From CAYNEO01 sp964396245 (GTDB lineage: Bacteria > Zixibacteria > MSB-5A5 > GN15 > FEB-12): DNA of 37,132 bases. Below the pieces are notes generated by a model, which saw only the letters and a list, made by a program, of their open reading frames with translations, was not told the origin of the DNA and did no database searches. How positions within the stretch are numbered: the first letter of the stretch is position 1; each line of letters starts with the position of its first letter. The position numbers and the translations under genes were made by a program. Location: the NCBI GenBank assembly GCA_964396245.1, contig CAYNEO010000037.1:1-37132 (forward strand), read 5' to 3'. Shown here one piece after another: positions 25,914 to 33,432 of this stretch.

Positions 25914-26717
25914 TCAGTTTTCCGCAATCGTTATCAGTTTCTTGGAGAGCCGGGCGGCGCGTTCCGGCGAAAACAGCGAAAGCACCTGGGCGGCGCTCTT
26001 CTGTTTCATGCGCGGCAAAATTGCGACCACCGTTTCGTCGTCGAGATTCAGCATCAGCTTGGCCACCGAGCGCGGGTCCATACCGTCGTACAGCTTTGCC
26101 AGTTCGGCAACACGCGCCGATTCAGCCTGCTCGAGTGTCACGAGTTTCTTGCTGACCTGCTTGTCGAGCGCCTGAAGTTCTTTTTCACGACGCTCCAGGT
26201 CCTTCTCACGCTTGGCCAGCTTGGCCTTCTCTTCTTTCAGCCAGTCGACCGCCCCCAGAGAATCTTCCTTGGACATGCCGGCTCCCCCCTCGGAGCCGTC
26301 AGCCGAGACGTCAGACTTGGTCGGTTCGTAGTCGAGATAGTCGAGACTTTCCTGTATATATTGAATAACCGACGGATCATTTTCATCGAGAGCGAGCCCG
26401 AGACTGTCCCCGCCGAGCAAGGCGGCTAAATCGGTATCAGGACTCGTGGATGCGGCGGAATCTTGCTTTGCGGGCTTCGCGGCAGGCTCTTTGTCCGCGA
26501 CCTGGGATGTTTCGGGCCCATCCGAAGTCACCGCGGTCTTGTCTCCTCCCAGAAGCAATGCCGCCATCACGGCGACAACCGTAACCGCCAGCACTCCGCC
26601 GACCGCCATGATCACATACTTGATCAGATTGCTCCTGGGCTTCCCACTTCCGGCATCAGGCTCTTCCGTCCCGCCTGCCGGCATTCCATTCGCATTCTCT
26701 TTTGCTTCATCAGCCAT
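25914..26717 (-). CDS. MotE/YlxF-like protein with MgtE N-terminal fold
   Basis: The protein has 267 residues from the ATG at 26717 (AGGGGTTATTAC upstream). An open frame extends 172 codons further, but that part is antisense to cmk and crosses the promoter, so I excluded it. A membrane helix lies at about 33-55 (YVIMAVGGVLAVTVVAVMAAL), then an acidic linker, then a coiled coil at about 165-205 (KLAKREKDLERREKELQALD). The C-terminus (LAKLYDGMDPRSVAKLMLNL, SLFSPERAARLSKKL) has the MgtE_N/MotE fold. MotE-type proteins are chaperone-like factors for the stator or for rod/hook assembly. It is the first gene of the operon. Confidence 0.87.
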   Translation of the reverse strand: MADEAKENANGMPAGGTEEPDAGSGKPRSNLIKYVIMAVGGVLAVTVVAVMAALLLGGDKTAVTSDGPETSQVADKEPAAKPAKQDSAASTSPDTDLAALLGGDSLGLALDENDPSVIQYIQESLDYLDYEPTKSDVSADGSEGGAGMSKEDSLGAVDWLKEEKAKLAKREKDLERREKELQALDKQVSKKLVTLEQAESARVAELAKLYDGMDPRSVAKLMLNLDDETVVAILPRMKQKSAAQVLSLFSPERAARLSKKLITIAEN

Positions 26718-26754
26718 GTAATAACCCCTAAACGGTATTTTTCCACGGCGTGTG

Positions 26755-26773
26755 AAAGCAACGCTAATGCCAA
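26755..26773 (-). promoter_or_regulatory. Sigma-54 promoter of the flagellar super-operon
   Basis: On the minus strand TTGGCATTAGCGTTGCTTT has the -24 GG and -12 GC with exactly the spacing of the sigma-54 consensus TGGCAC-N5-TTGCW; only the last base of the -24 element differs (T for C). Transcription would begin near 26745, leaving a leader of about 28 nt before the motE-like ATG. The next upstream sequence holds two palindromes suitable for an enhancer-binding protein. Sigma-54 control of mid-class flagellar genes is common in Gram-negative bacteria. Confidence 0.75.
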
Positions 26774-26796
26774 TCTCGTCCGTATGCGACCAACCG

Positions 26797-26831
26797 ACTG
26801 TGCGACAGTGTATTGCGTGCGCGAATGCAAT
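26797..26831. promoter_or_regulatory. Palindromes upstream of the sigma-54 promoter
   Basis: ACTGT-GCG-ACAGT (26797-26809) is a perfect inverted repeat. Three bases beyond it, the 20-bp element ATTGCGTGCG/CGAATGCAAT (26812-26831) matches its own reverse complement at eight of ten positions per arm. They lie about 25-60 bp upstream of the -24 box, in the range used by flagellar enhancer-binding proteins such as FlrC/FleQ. They also lie upstream of cmk on the other strand. Confidence 0.45.
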
Positions 26832-26976
26832 GGCCACCCTCACTGTTACTTCGTATGAAATGGAATTTATTTCCCACCCAACCGGAAACCGATTGACCGC
26901 AAGCACCGATCCAGCCGTTCCCCCCGGATTACTTTTAGTTTGCCATAACCGTCCCGTCTGAATACCTTTGGAGCCG

Positions 26977-27678
26977 ATGGCCATCACGAAGTACAATCTA
27001 TCCCGACTCAAAGGCAAAGTAATCGCGATCGACGGTCCGGCCGGTTCCGGTAAGTCCACCACCGCCAGACTGTTAGCCGCAGCTCTCGGATACCAGTATC
27101 TCGACACCGGGGCCATGTACCGCGCCCTGACCTGGCTGGCGTTAAAACACGACGTTTCTCCTTCCGATGCCGCCAAATTGACCGTCCTCGCTAAATCGGT
27201 CGCTATCGAGTTCGAAACGCACGAAGATGTCAATCACGTCCGTATCAACGGCGAAGATGTCACCGATGAAATCCGCAGCCCGGAGGTGACTCAGCACGTC
27301 TCCGAGGTTTCGGCACACAAAGGCGTCCGGGAGGCAATGGTCGACAAACAGCGCAAACTTGGAAAGCCCGGTTCTATCGTTGCCGAAGGTCGCGATACCA
27401 CCACCGTGGTGTTCCCGGAGGCCGATTTCAAGTTCTATATGGATGCATCCGTCGAAGTCCGCGCCCAGCGCCGGTTGATCGACATGGCCAAACTCGGCGT
27501 TTCCACCAGCCTCGAAGAACAGGTTCGCGATATCGAACGCCGCGACGCCCTCGATTCCGGTCGTCAGAACTCTCCCCTCCGCCGGGCAAGAGACGCCTAT
27601 GTCGTCGACACCAGCAACATGACCATCGAAGAGCAGGTGGAACATATCATCTCCCTGATCCTTTCAATTGTGAAATAG
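26977..27678 (+). CDS. cmk: Cytidylate kinase
   Basis: The protein has 233 residues from the ATG at 26977; a TTG at 26968 is also in frame but has no better ribosome-binding site. Cmk phosphorylates CMP/dCMP with ATP. The P-loop GPAGSGKST is at about residues 20-28. It is followed by the CMP-binding block YLDTGAMYRALTW, the inserted CMP-binding domain around RSPEVTQHVSEVSAHKGVRE, and AEGRDTTTVVFPEADFKFYM. Length fits the family. Order cmk - plsC - rpsA is common in bacteria. Confidence 0.97.
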   Translation: MAITKYNLSRLKGKVIAIDGPAGSGKSTTARLLAAALGYQYLDTGAMYRALTWLALKHDVSPSDAAKLTVLAKSVAIEFETHEDVNHVRINGEDVTDEIRSPEVTQHVSEVSAHKGVREAMVDKQRKLGKPGSIVAEGRDTTTVVFPEADFKFYMDASVEVRAQRRLIDMAKLGVSTSLEEQVRDIERRDALDSGRQNSPLRRARDAYVVDTSNMTIEEQVEHIISLILSIVK

Positions 27679-27697
27679 ACAGAGTTGGTGGCGACCG

Positions 27698-27823
27698 ATG
27701 ACCGACGACGACCGCAGAAACCCGCTTCAATACTTCTTTGTTGCGCTCATCTGGGTTCTTATCGTCGTCGTGGCCATCGCGATGATCCTCGCGGTTTCCG
27801 GAGTGGTTGCGGGGCTGTGGTAA
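27698..27823 (+). CDS. 41-residue membrane peptide between cmk and plsC
   Basis: ATG at 27698 opens a 41-codon frame ending at TAA 27821-27823. The product has an acidic-basic start (MTDDDRRNPLQYFF) and one long hydrophobic helix (about 13-40). It fills the gap between cmk and the plsC-like gene almost exactly, with the next ATG 2 nt after its stop, which supports real expression. Shine-Dalgarno is weak. A single-pass helper of the acyltransferase is one possibility; no family is recognised. Confidence 0.6.
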   Translation: MTDDDRRNPLQYFFVALIWVLIVVVAIAMILAVSGVVAGLW

Positions 27824-27824
27824 A

Positions 27825-28463
27825 ATGGCAAAACGCGCACGAGTCAAAATACTCTATTATGCCGGTTGGTCCCTCACAAGGATTATATCGACGCTGATCT
27901 TCCGCATCAAGACGTATGGACAGGAGCATTTCCCCAAAACCGGCGGCTGCATTGTCGCGACCAATCATATTTCCTATTTTGATCCTCTCATGGTCGGAAG
28001 CTGGGCGCCGCGGCAGATGTATTTCCTCGCCAAGCGCGAACTGTTCAAGAACAAAATCTTCGGTAACGTAATTCACCGTACAAACGCCCTGCCGATCAGT
28101 CGCGGAGCGGTCGACCGCCAAGCTTTGCGGCAGTCCATGGAAGTGATCAAAGACGGCTTTCCCCTGCTCGTTTTTCCCGAAGGCACCCGCTCGAAAACCG
28201 GCGAATTCCTTCAACCGAAACTCGGCATCGGGATGATGGCGCGTCGGGCCGAATGTCCCATCGTACCCGGCTACATTCAGGGCTCGAACCGGCTCAAAGA
28301 CTGCTTCTGGGGTCGTCTTCGGATGATGATGGTCTATGGTGAGCCGATCCCCGCCGATTGGGTCAGTTCGCAACCCGCCGACAAGGACGGATACATGGCT
28401 ATCGGCCGCGAAGTCATGCGGCGAATCACGGCCTTAAAGGAAGAGGCGCAAACGGTTAAGTAA
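27825..28463 (+). CDS. plsC: 1-acyl-glycerol-3-phosphate acyltransferase (PlsC-like)
   Basis: The protein has 212 residues from the ATG at 27825; an in-frame alternative start at 27807 overlaps the preceding small gene. The acyltransferase motifs are clear: block I NHISYFD (N-H-x4-D), block II with RGAVDRQAL, block III FPEGTRSKTG and block IV VPGYIQGS. It transfers an acyl chain to lysophosphatidic acid to make phosphatidic acid at the inner membrane. An N-terminal hydrophobic stretch (about 9-27) anchors it. Close fusion relatives of cmk with this function occur next to rpsA in many genomes. Confidence 0.92.
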   Translation: MAKRARVKILYYAGWSLTRIISTLIFRIKTYGQEHFPKTGGCIVATNHISYFDPLMVGSWAPRQMYFLAKRELFKNKIFGNVIHRTNALPISRGAVDRQALRQSMEVIKDGFPLLVFPEGTRSKTGEFLQPKLGIGMMARRAECPIVPGYIQGSNRLKDCFWGRLRMMMVYGEPIPADWVSSQPADKDGYMAIGREVMRRITALKEEAQTVK

Positions 28464-28518
28464 ACCGTCCGAACTGCCGAAAAAGTGGGCCTGAGCAGTA
28501 TTTTTTCGCGAAAACCCC

Positions 28519-28558
28519 TTGAATTTTCGCAGAATATTGCTATATAGACAGTCTGTCT
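28519..28558 (+). promoter_or_regulatory. rpsA promoter with palindrome at the start site
   Basis: TTGAAT (28519-28524) and TATATA (28541-28546) are spaced 16 nt. A perfect palindrome AGACAG-T-CTGTCT (28546-28558) begins at the last base of the -10 box and covers the expected start site. The 5' leader then runs about 120 nt to the rpsA ATG and includes a further GC-rich inverted repeat near 28566-28592. The layout suggests promoter or leader control of S1. Confidence 0.6.
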
Positions 28559-28675
28559 TTGTCAGGCTCCGGGAAAGAAAGGTCCCGGGAGTCGCAAAGG
28601 GCAGAACATTCGGTGGTTTTCCGCCGTCGGAAAAATCCAAGCCGCCGGATTCCGTTAGGAGGTTCTCTTAAATCA

Positions 28676-30838
28676 ATGGCACAAGCCAATCGATCCCCGC
28701 GATCAACATCAAAGGGTGGTGCCCCGAAAAAGCCGAGCAAACGCAAAGCTACGTCCGGCAAAAAAACCACCAAGGCCAAAACCAAAATCACCAAAAAGGA
28801 TGTCAAGGACGCCGAACTGGCAACTCCGGTAACCGAAGAAGAAGAGGAAACCGAGGAAGTTGTAACCGACCGCCGGCGACGGGTGGCCGAAAAGGCCAGG
28901 GCCCGTCAGACCGAAACGCCGACCGTCACGGAGGTTCCCGAAGTCGAGTCGATGAAAATCACCGACGTTTCGGGTGTCGTCTACGACAAGGACCAGTACG
29001 ACGCCATGGTCGAAATGTACGACTCGACCATCAAGGACATCAAAGAAGGTGAAATCGTCCAGGGCAAGGTTATCGGAGTCGCCCAGGACGACGTAATCGT
29101 CGACGTCGGTTTCAAGTCGGAGGGTATTATCCCGATCGAAGAATTCCCGGCGCCGCTGAACATTGCGGTCGGCGATGAAATCGAAGTGTTCCTCGAACAG
29201 ATCGAGGATTCCAACGGCCAGCTCATCCTGTCCAAGCAAAAAGCAGACTTCATGCGCGTCTGGGACAAGATCCGCGATATCCACGACTCCGGTGATACCG
29301 TGGAAGGTAGTGTCGTCAGGCGTATCAAGGGCGGCGTGGTGGTCGACATCATGGGTGTCGATGCCTTCCTGCCCGGCTCGCAGATCTCGCTGCGTCAGGT
29401 TCCCGACTTCGACGCCCTGATCGGCGAAGCCATGTATGTCAAGATCATCAAGCTTAACAAGAGCCGACGCAACATCGTCGTCTCCCGGCGCGTCGTACTC
29501 GAAGAAGAGCGCGAACGCATGCGGGCCACTCTCCTCAATGAAATCGAGGTAGGACAGATTCGCCAGGGCGTGGTGAAAAATATCACCGACTTCGGCGTCT
29601 TCATCGACCTCGGCGGCGTCGACGGACTCCTGCATATCACCGATATGTCGTGGGGCCGGATTCGTCACCCCTCGGAGATGGTTTCGTTGGGCGAGAAGAT
29701 CGACGTCAAGATTCTGGATTTCGACGAAAACACCTCGCGTATTTCTCTCGGCCTCAAGCAGATGACCCCTTATCCGTGGGAGAATATCGAGCAGAAATAC
29801 CCGATCGGTAAAAAAGTCACCGGGCGGGTCGTCTCGATCACGGATTACGGGGCGTTTGTCGAACTCGAGAAAGGTATCGAGGGACTCATTCATATTTCCG
29901 AAATGTCCTGGACCCAGCACATTAAACATCCGTCGAAGATCATGAACGTGAACGACATGGTCGACGCGGTCGTGCTCTCGGTCGACAAGGACAACGAGAA
30001 GATCTCCCTCGGCATCAAGCAGATGGAGCCCGATCCGTGGCTGACTATCGACGAGAAATACCCCATCGGCAAAGTCGTGGGCGGTAAGGTGCGCAATCTC
30101 ACCGCGTTCGGCGCTTTCGTGGAACTCGAAGAAGGTATCGACGGCCTCGTTCACATTTCCGACATGTCCTGGACCAAGCGGATTCAGCATCCCTCGGAAG
30201 TGATGAAGAAGGGCGACCGGGTTGATGTCAAGGTGATCAAGATCGATCACGAAAACCGGCGCATTTCGCTCGGCTACAAGCAGTTGACCGAAGACCCGTG
30301 GCCCGATATCGCCCGGAAATACTCGGTTGGCTCCGAATGCCTCGGCACTATCACCAAGGTGATGGACCGCGGCGTCGTGGTTGATCTCGGCGATAACCTG
30401 GAAGGATTCGTTCCTACCGCCCAATTGGCGAGCAAGGAACTCACCGACCCGACCGGCGTCTTCAACGAAGGCGAGTCGATCCCGCTCCAGGTCATCGAAC
30501 TCGACCGGCACCAGCACAAGATCGTTCTCTCCGTGGTCGCCTATTACAAGAAGCGCGAGCGCGATGAGTTCGATGCGTACCTCGCCGCCCATCCGGCGAC
30601 CGAGGGCAAGGCGCTGGCCGAGGCTATGCCTGAAGAACTGAAAGCTCAGGCTGCCGTCGAACTGCCGTCAGAGGAACTTGCCGAAGAAGCCGAAGCCCGC
30701 GTTGAAGAACGTGAAGAACAGGCTGAAGCGACTGAGGAAACTCCAGCTGAAGCAGGCGAAGCAGCCGAAGCTACTGCTGAAACGGAGGAAAAACCCGAAG
30801 AGGAGACTTCTTCCGAGGAAGAAAAGAAAGAAGAATAG
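28676..30838 (+). CDS. rpsA: 30S ribosomal protein S1
   Basis: The protein has 720 residues, against 557 in E. coli. It starts at the ATG at 28676, with AGGAGG 13 nt upstream. An N-terminal tail of about 115 residues is Lys/Arg-rich and then Glu-rich. Six S1 domains follow: about GEIVQGKVIG, GDTVEGSVVR, GQIRQGVVKN, GKKVTGRVVS, GKVVGGKVRN and GSECLGTITK. Domains 3-5 have the strong LLHI/LIHI/LVHIS motif. The last 90 residues are acidic (Glu/Ala). S1 helps mRNA bind the ribosome. A longer frame upstream has no support. The domain order is normal; the tails are unusual. Confidence 0.95.
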   Translation: MAQANRSPRSTSKGGAPKKPSKRKATSGKKTTKAKTKITKKDVKDAELATPVTEEEEETEEVVTDRRRRVAEKARARQTETPTVTEVPEVESMKITDVSGVVYDKDQYDAMVEMYDSTIKDIKEGEIVQGKVIGVAQDDVIVDVGFKSEGIIPIEEFPAPLNIAVGDEIEVFLEQIEDSNGQLILSKQKADFMRVWDKIRDIHDSGDTVEGSVVRRIKGGVVVDIMGVDAFLPGSQISLRQVPDFDALIGEAMYVKIIKLNKSRRNIVVSRRVVLEEERERMRATLLNEIEVGQIRQGVVKNITDFGVFIDLGGVDGLLHITDMSWGRIRHPSEMVSLGEKIDVKILDFDENTSRISLGLKQMTPYPWENIEQKYPIGKKVTGRVVSITDYGAFVELEKGIEGLIHISEMSWTQHIKHPSKIMNVNDMVDAVVLSVDKDNEKISLGIKQMEPDPWLTIDEKYPIGKVVGGKVRNLTAFGAFVELEEGIDGLVHISDMSWTKRIQHPSEVMKKGDRVDVKVIKIDHENRRISLGYKQLTEDPWPDIARKYSVGSECLGTITKVMDRGVVVDLGDNLEGFVPTAQLASKELTDPTGVFNEGESIPLQVIELDRHQHKIVLSVVAYYKKRERDEFDAYLAAHPATEGKALAEAMPEELKAQAAVELPSEELAEEAEARVEEREEQAEATEETPAEAGEAAEATAETEEKPEEETSSEEEKKEE

Positions 30839-30864
30839 ACTACTCCTTGCTTTTTTCTTATAAG

Positions 30865-30898
30865 AACGGCGGCTGTGCCTCACACAGCCGCCGTTTTG
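30865..30898. terminator. Rho-independent terminator after rpsA
   Basis: ACGGCGGCTGTG-CCTCA-CACAGCCGCCGT is a perfect 12-bp stem (30866-30894) with a 5-nt loop, followed by TTTGATTTT. It ends the rpsA transcript. On the other strand it may also stop transcription of the converging TPR gene, since A/T-rich sequence lies on both sides. Confidence 0.9.
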
Positions 30899-30919
30899 AT
30901 TTTACCCACGGTTGCTCGG

Positions 30920-31951
30920 TCAGTGAAACGTGTTGATGTACTCGATCAACCGGTCCGACACCGGCTCAGGCATCATCAGTGTTGAGGAGGGGTATCGGGT
31001 CATCATGACTTCATAGTAGATGAACTCAAACGCGTAGCCACTTCTGATGATACTCATAAGGGTCTCGTGTTGCTCTGGAAACGCGGTGCATTGCGCCAGC
31101 GCCTCCTTCTCTTCCAGCATGCTCCACTGGCTGTCGTCTGATTTTTCGCCCCTCATCTTCTCGCGGTACCCGGGTTCATATTTCCAGAGCGCTTTTACCA
31201 GTGCATATCCCAGCCAACCTTCCTTTGCGGCCACATGGACCTGGTCCCCGACTTTCTCAAGGATATACTGCGGCTTGAATTCCCAGTCCTTCCACGGTCG
31301 GCCGATTTCCTTTCGCCTCGCCATCAGAGTCTCTTTCAACTTCGAATGATTGCGGTTCAAAACATGGGCTATCGTCAGCTCTCGCAACGCCTGCTCTTGC
31401 TCCCCGAGTTTCCAGTACGAATCCGCAAGAAACCAGTGAGATTGATAGTCGATGAAGTTCTCCTCTATAGACCGCTGAAACGCAACCACGGCGCTGTCGT
31501 ATTCTTCCATCATGAACCAGGCATCGCCAATCAGTGTCAGCGCGTGGTAATATTTCGGGTCCACCTGCCGCATTTCACGATACAAGTCGAGCGCAGCCCT
31601 GTAATCCCGTGCCTCAAATGCACCTTCCGCCATCGCCAACAGGCCGCCGAGAGAATCTGAAATCTCGTAACCCAGTAAACTGATCTTTCCTTCCGATGTA
31701 TCTCGATATAAAGTGGGCGTGAGGACTGTCGGTTCCTCTGTCTCCTCGAGAACCGTATCCTCGGGCAACATCTCAATCAAGTATGCAACCGTTGATTTCT
31801 GAGCGATCAGGACAATCTCGCCCGGCTGATGGATAGACCCGTCAATGGGGATTTCAGTCGTATCTTCCTGACCCCAGGCGCCCGATGCAACCCCCAGCAG
31901 GGCCGCAAGTACGATTATGATTAAACTGCATCCTGGAACTTGTCTGAACAT
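30920..31951 (-). CDS. Exported TPR-repeat protein
   Basis: The protein has 343 residues from the ATG at 31951, where AGGGAGGAG lies just upstream. The first 30 residues (FRQ..LIIIVLAALLGVASG..AWGQ) form a Sec signal peptide. Residues about 110-210 contain about three TPR units (ARDYRAALDLYREMRQVDP, EYDSAVVAFQRSIEENF, EQEQALRELTIAHVLNRNH). The C-terminus has no recognised fold. TPRs mediate protein contacts; partners are unknown. It probably acts in the periplasm and is transcribed on its own. Confidence 0.85.
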   Translation of the reverse strand: MFRQVPGCSLIIIVLAALLGVASGAWGQEDTTEIPIDGSIHQPGEIVLIAQKSTVAYLIEMLPEDTVLEETEEPTVLTPTLYRDTSEGKISLLGYEISDSLGGLLAMAEGAFEARDYRAALDLYREMRQVDPKYYHALTLIGDAWFMMEEYDSAVVAFQRSIEENFIDYQSHWFLADSYWKLGEQEQALRELTIAHVLNRNHSKLKETLMARRKEIGRPWKDWEFKPQYILEKVGDQVHVAAKEGWLGYALVKALWKYEPGYREKMRGEKSDDSQWSMLEEKEALAQCTAFPEQHETLMSIIRSGYAFEFIYYEVMMTRYPSSTLMMPEPVSDRLIEYINTFH

Positions 31952-31970
31952 GACACTCCTCCCTGGGCGG

Positions 31971-31987
31971 TTGTTATTCCATAACAA
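31971..31987. repeat. 17-bp palindrome in front of the TPR gene
   Basis: TTGTTAT-TCC-ATAACAA is a perfect inverted repeat with 7-bp arms. It lies about 20 nt upstream of the start codon of the TPR gene, just before its Shine-Dalgarno. It may be an operator or a leader hairpin. Confidence 0.5.
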
Positions 31988-32052
31988 GGACTTTTATCTC
32001 GCCATTGGCGTTTATGATCGCATATTAACGTGTCGCTAACTAGTCTACACAT

Positions 32053-32088
32053 AAAATTCCGTTTTCATTCCGGGAATTTTCGTATATT
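32053..32088 (+). promoter_or_regulatory. mtaB promoter with overlapping inverted repeat
   Basis: A -10-like TATATT lies at 32083-32088, only about 9 nt before the mtaB ATG, so the transcript would be leaderless or nearly so. Upstream, AAAATTCC (32053-32060) and GGAATTTT (32073-32080) form a perfect inverted repeat with arm centres about 20 bp apart, placed over the expected -35 region. A nested palindrome ATTCC-G-GGAAT (32067-32077) overlaps it. Confidence 0.5.
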
Positions 32089-32097
32089 ATCACAGTT

Positions 32098-33402
32098 ATG
32101 GCGTCAACACGGATGAAGAAAGTCTCTGTTCAGACGACCGGTTGCCGGCTCAACCAATATGAATCGGAGCGGATTGCGACCGAGCTGTACCGGTTCGGGT
32201 TCGAACGCGCTAAAAAAGGCGAGCGTGCCGACCTGTATATCATCAATACCTGCACCGTGACTCACCGCGCCGACCAGAGCAGCCGCAACCTGATTCGTCG
32301 CGCGGCGCGCCAGAATCCCTCGGCCGGGATTGTCGTCGCCGGATGCTATGTCGACAGCGACCCGGAGACAATCGCCGGCATGGAGGGTGTGGATGTCATT
32401 ATCAAGAATGCCGAGAAAGAATCCATCGCCGAGATTCTCCCCCGTCACCTGCCGGACCTGTTTGACACCGAGCCGGACAAAAACTGCTCGCCACATATCG
32501 CCGATTTCAGCCAGCACAATCGCGCCTGGCTGAAAATCTCCGACGGTTGCAACCAGTGGTGTTCGTTCTGTATCCTTCCGCAGGTGCGCGGTAAACTTCA
32601 TCACCGCGATGCCGGCGAAATACTCGAGGAAATCCGCGGACTCGTTGATGCCGGCTTCGAGGAAGTCGTTCTTACCGGCCTGAACATGGGGTATTACCAA
32701 CGCCGCAAGGCGGAATTACCGGTCAAGAATCTCGCCGCCCTATGCCGGATGATCATCGATGAAACCGACATCAAGCGCATCCGCCTTTCATCGATTGAAC
32801 CGCAAACCGTCCGCGGCGAGTTGCTGAAATTGTATGCCGAGTCCGATGGCCGCATTTGCCGTCACTGGCATCTGTCGCTTCAGTCCGGTTCGAGCCGCAT
32901 CCTGAAACTCATGCGCCGGCCTTACGATCGCGAGATATATATCAAACGCGTTGCCGAAGTGAAATCGGCGCGGCCGAAGACGGTTATTGGCGCCGACGTC
33001 ATCGTCGGCTTCCCCGGCGAAACCGACAAAGATTTCAACGAAACCAAATCTCTCGCTGAATCGGGATTGATTGATTACCTGCACGTCTTCTCGTATTCCG
33101 ACCGCCACAACACCGCTTCGGCGGCAATGACCGATAAAATACAACCGGAAATAATCAAAGAGCGCAACGCCATCCTCGCCCGCATCTCAAGACGGTTGCG
33201 TCGTGAGGCGCTTCGACGCCAGGTCGGCCAGACACTCGGTGTTATTGCGGAATACAAGCAGCACGATGGCGGATTTCATTGGGGAATTTCAGACAACTAT
33301 ATCAGGGTAAAGCTCCCCCCCACCTACGCCGGTGGCCGCGGCATCGTGAACGTGAAAATCACCGAGGCATATGACGATCATGTGGCAGGCGTGATTGTAT
33401 AA
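32098..33402 (+). CDS. mtaB: tRNA t6A37 methylthiotransferase (MtaB type)
   Basis: The protein has 434 residues and is a radical-SAM methylthiotransferase. The N-terminal MTTase domain supplies cysteines C16 (TTGCRLN), C52 (NTCTVT) and C83 (AGCYV) for one cluster. The radical-SAM domain has C151-x3-C155-x2-C158 (CNQWCSFC). A C-terminal TRAM-like part follows from about 365. NTCTVT and the short N-terminus fit the MtaB (YqeV) branch, which makes ms2t6A in ANN-decoding tRNAs, better than MiaB or RimO. No Shine-Dalgarno precedes the ATG; an in-frame ATG five codons later also exists. Confidence 0.9.
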   Translation: MASTRMKKVSVQTTGCRLNQYESERIATELYRFGFERAKKGERADLYIINTCTVTHRADQSSRNLIRRAARQNPSAGIVVAGCYVDSDPETIAGMEGVDVIIKNAEKESIAEILPRHLPDLFDTEPDKNCSPHIADFSQHNRAWLKISDGCNQWCSFCILPQVRGKLHHRDAGEILEEIRGLVDAGFEEVVLTGLNMGYYQRRKAELPVKNLAALCRMIIDETDIKRIRLSSIEPQTVRGELLKLYAESDGRICRHWHLSLQSGSSRILKLMRRPYDREIYIKRVAEVKSARPKTVIGADVIVGFPGETDKDFNETKSLAESGLIDYLHVFSYSDRHNTASAAMTDKIQPEIIKERNAILARISRRLRREALRRQVGQTLGVIAEYKQHDGGFHWGISDNYIRVKLPPTYAGGRGIVNVKITEAYDDHVAGVIV

Positions 33403-33432
33403 CTTCCTGCGTAGATTATAATCGCGCGCCGC

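Noticed and set aside
26718..27233. N-terminal extension of the motE-like frame by 172 codons
   Set aside because: It is antisense to cmk, crosses the sigma-54 promoter, and the ATG at 26717 has a ribosome-binding site and a normal N-terminus.
28709..30592. 627-codon open frame antisense to rpsA
   Set aside because: It is the complementary shadow of S1 codons; its His/Asp/Val-rich product has no motif, and rpsA is certain.
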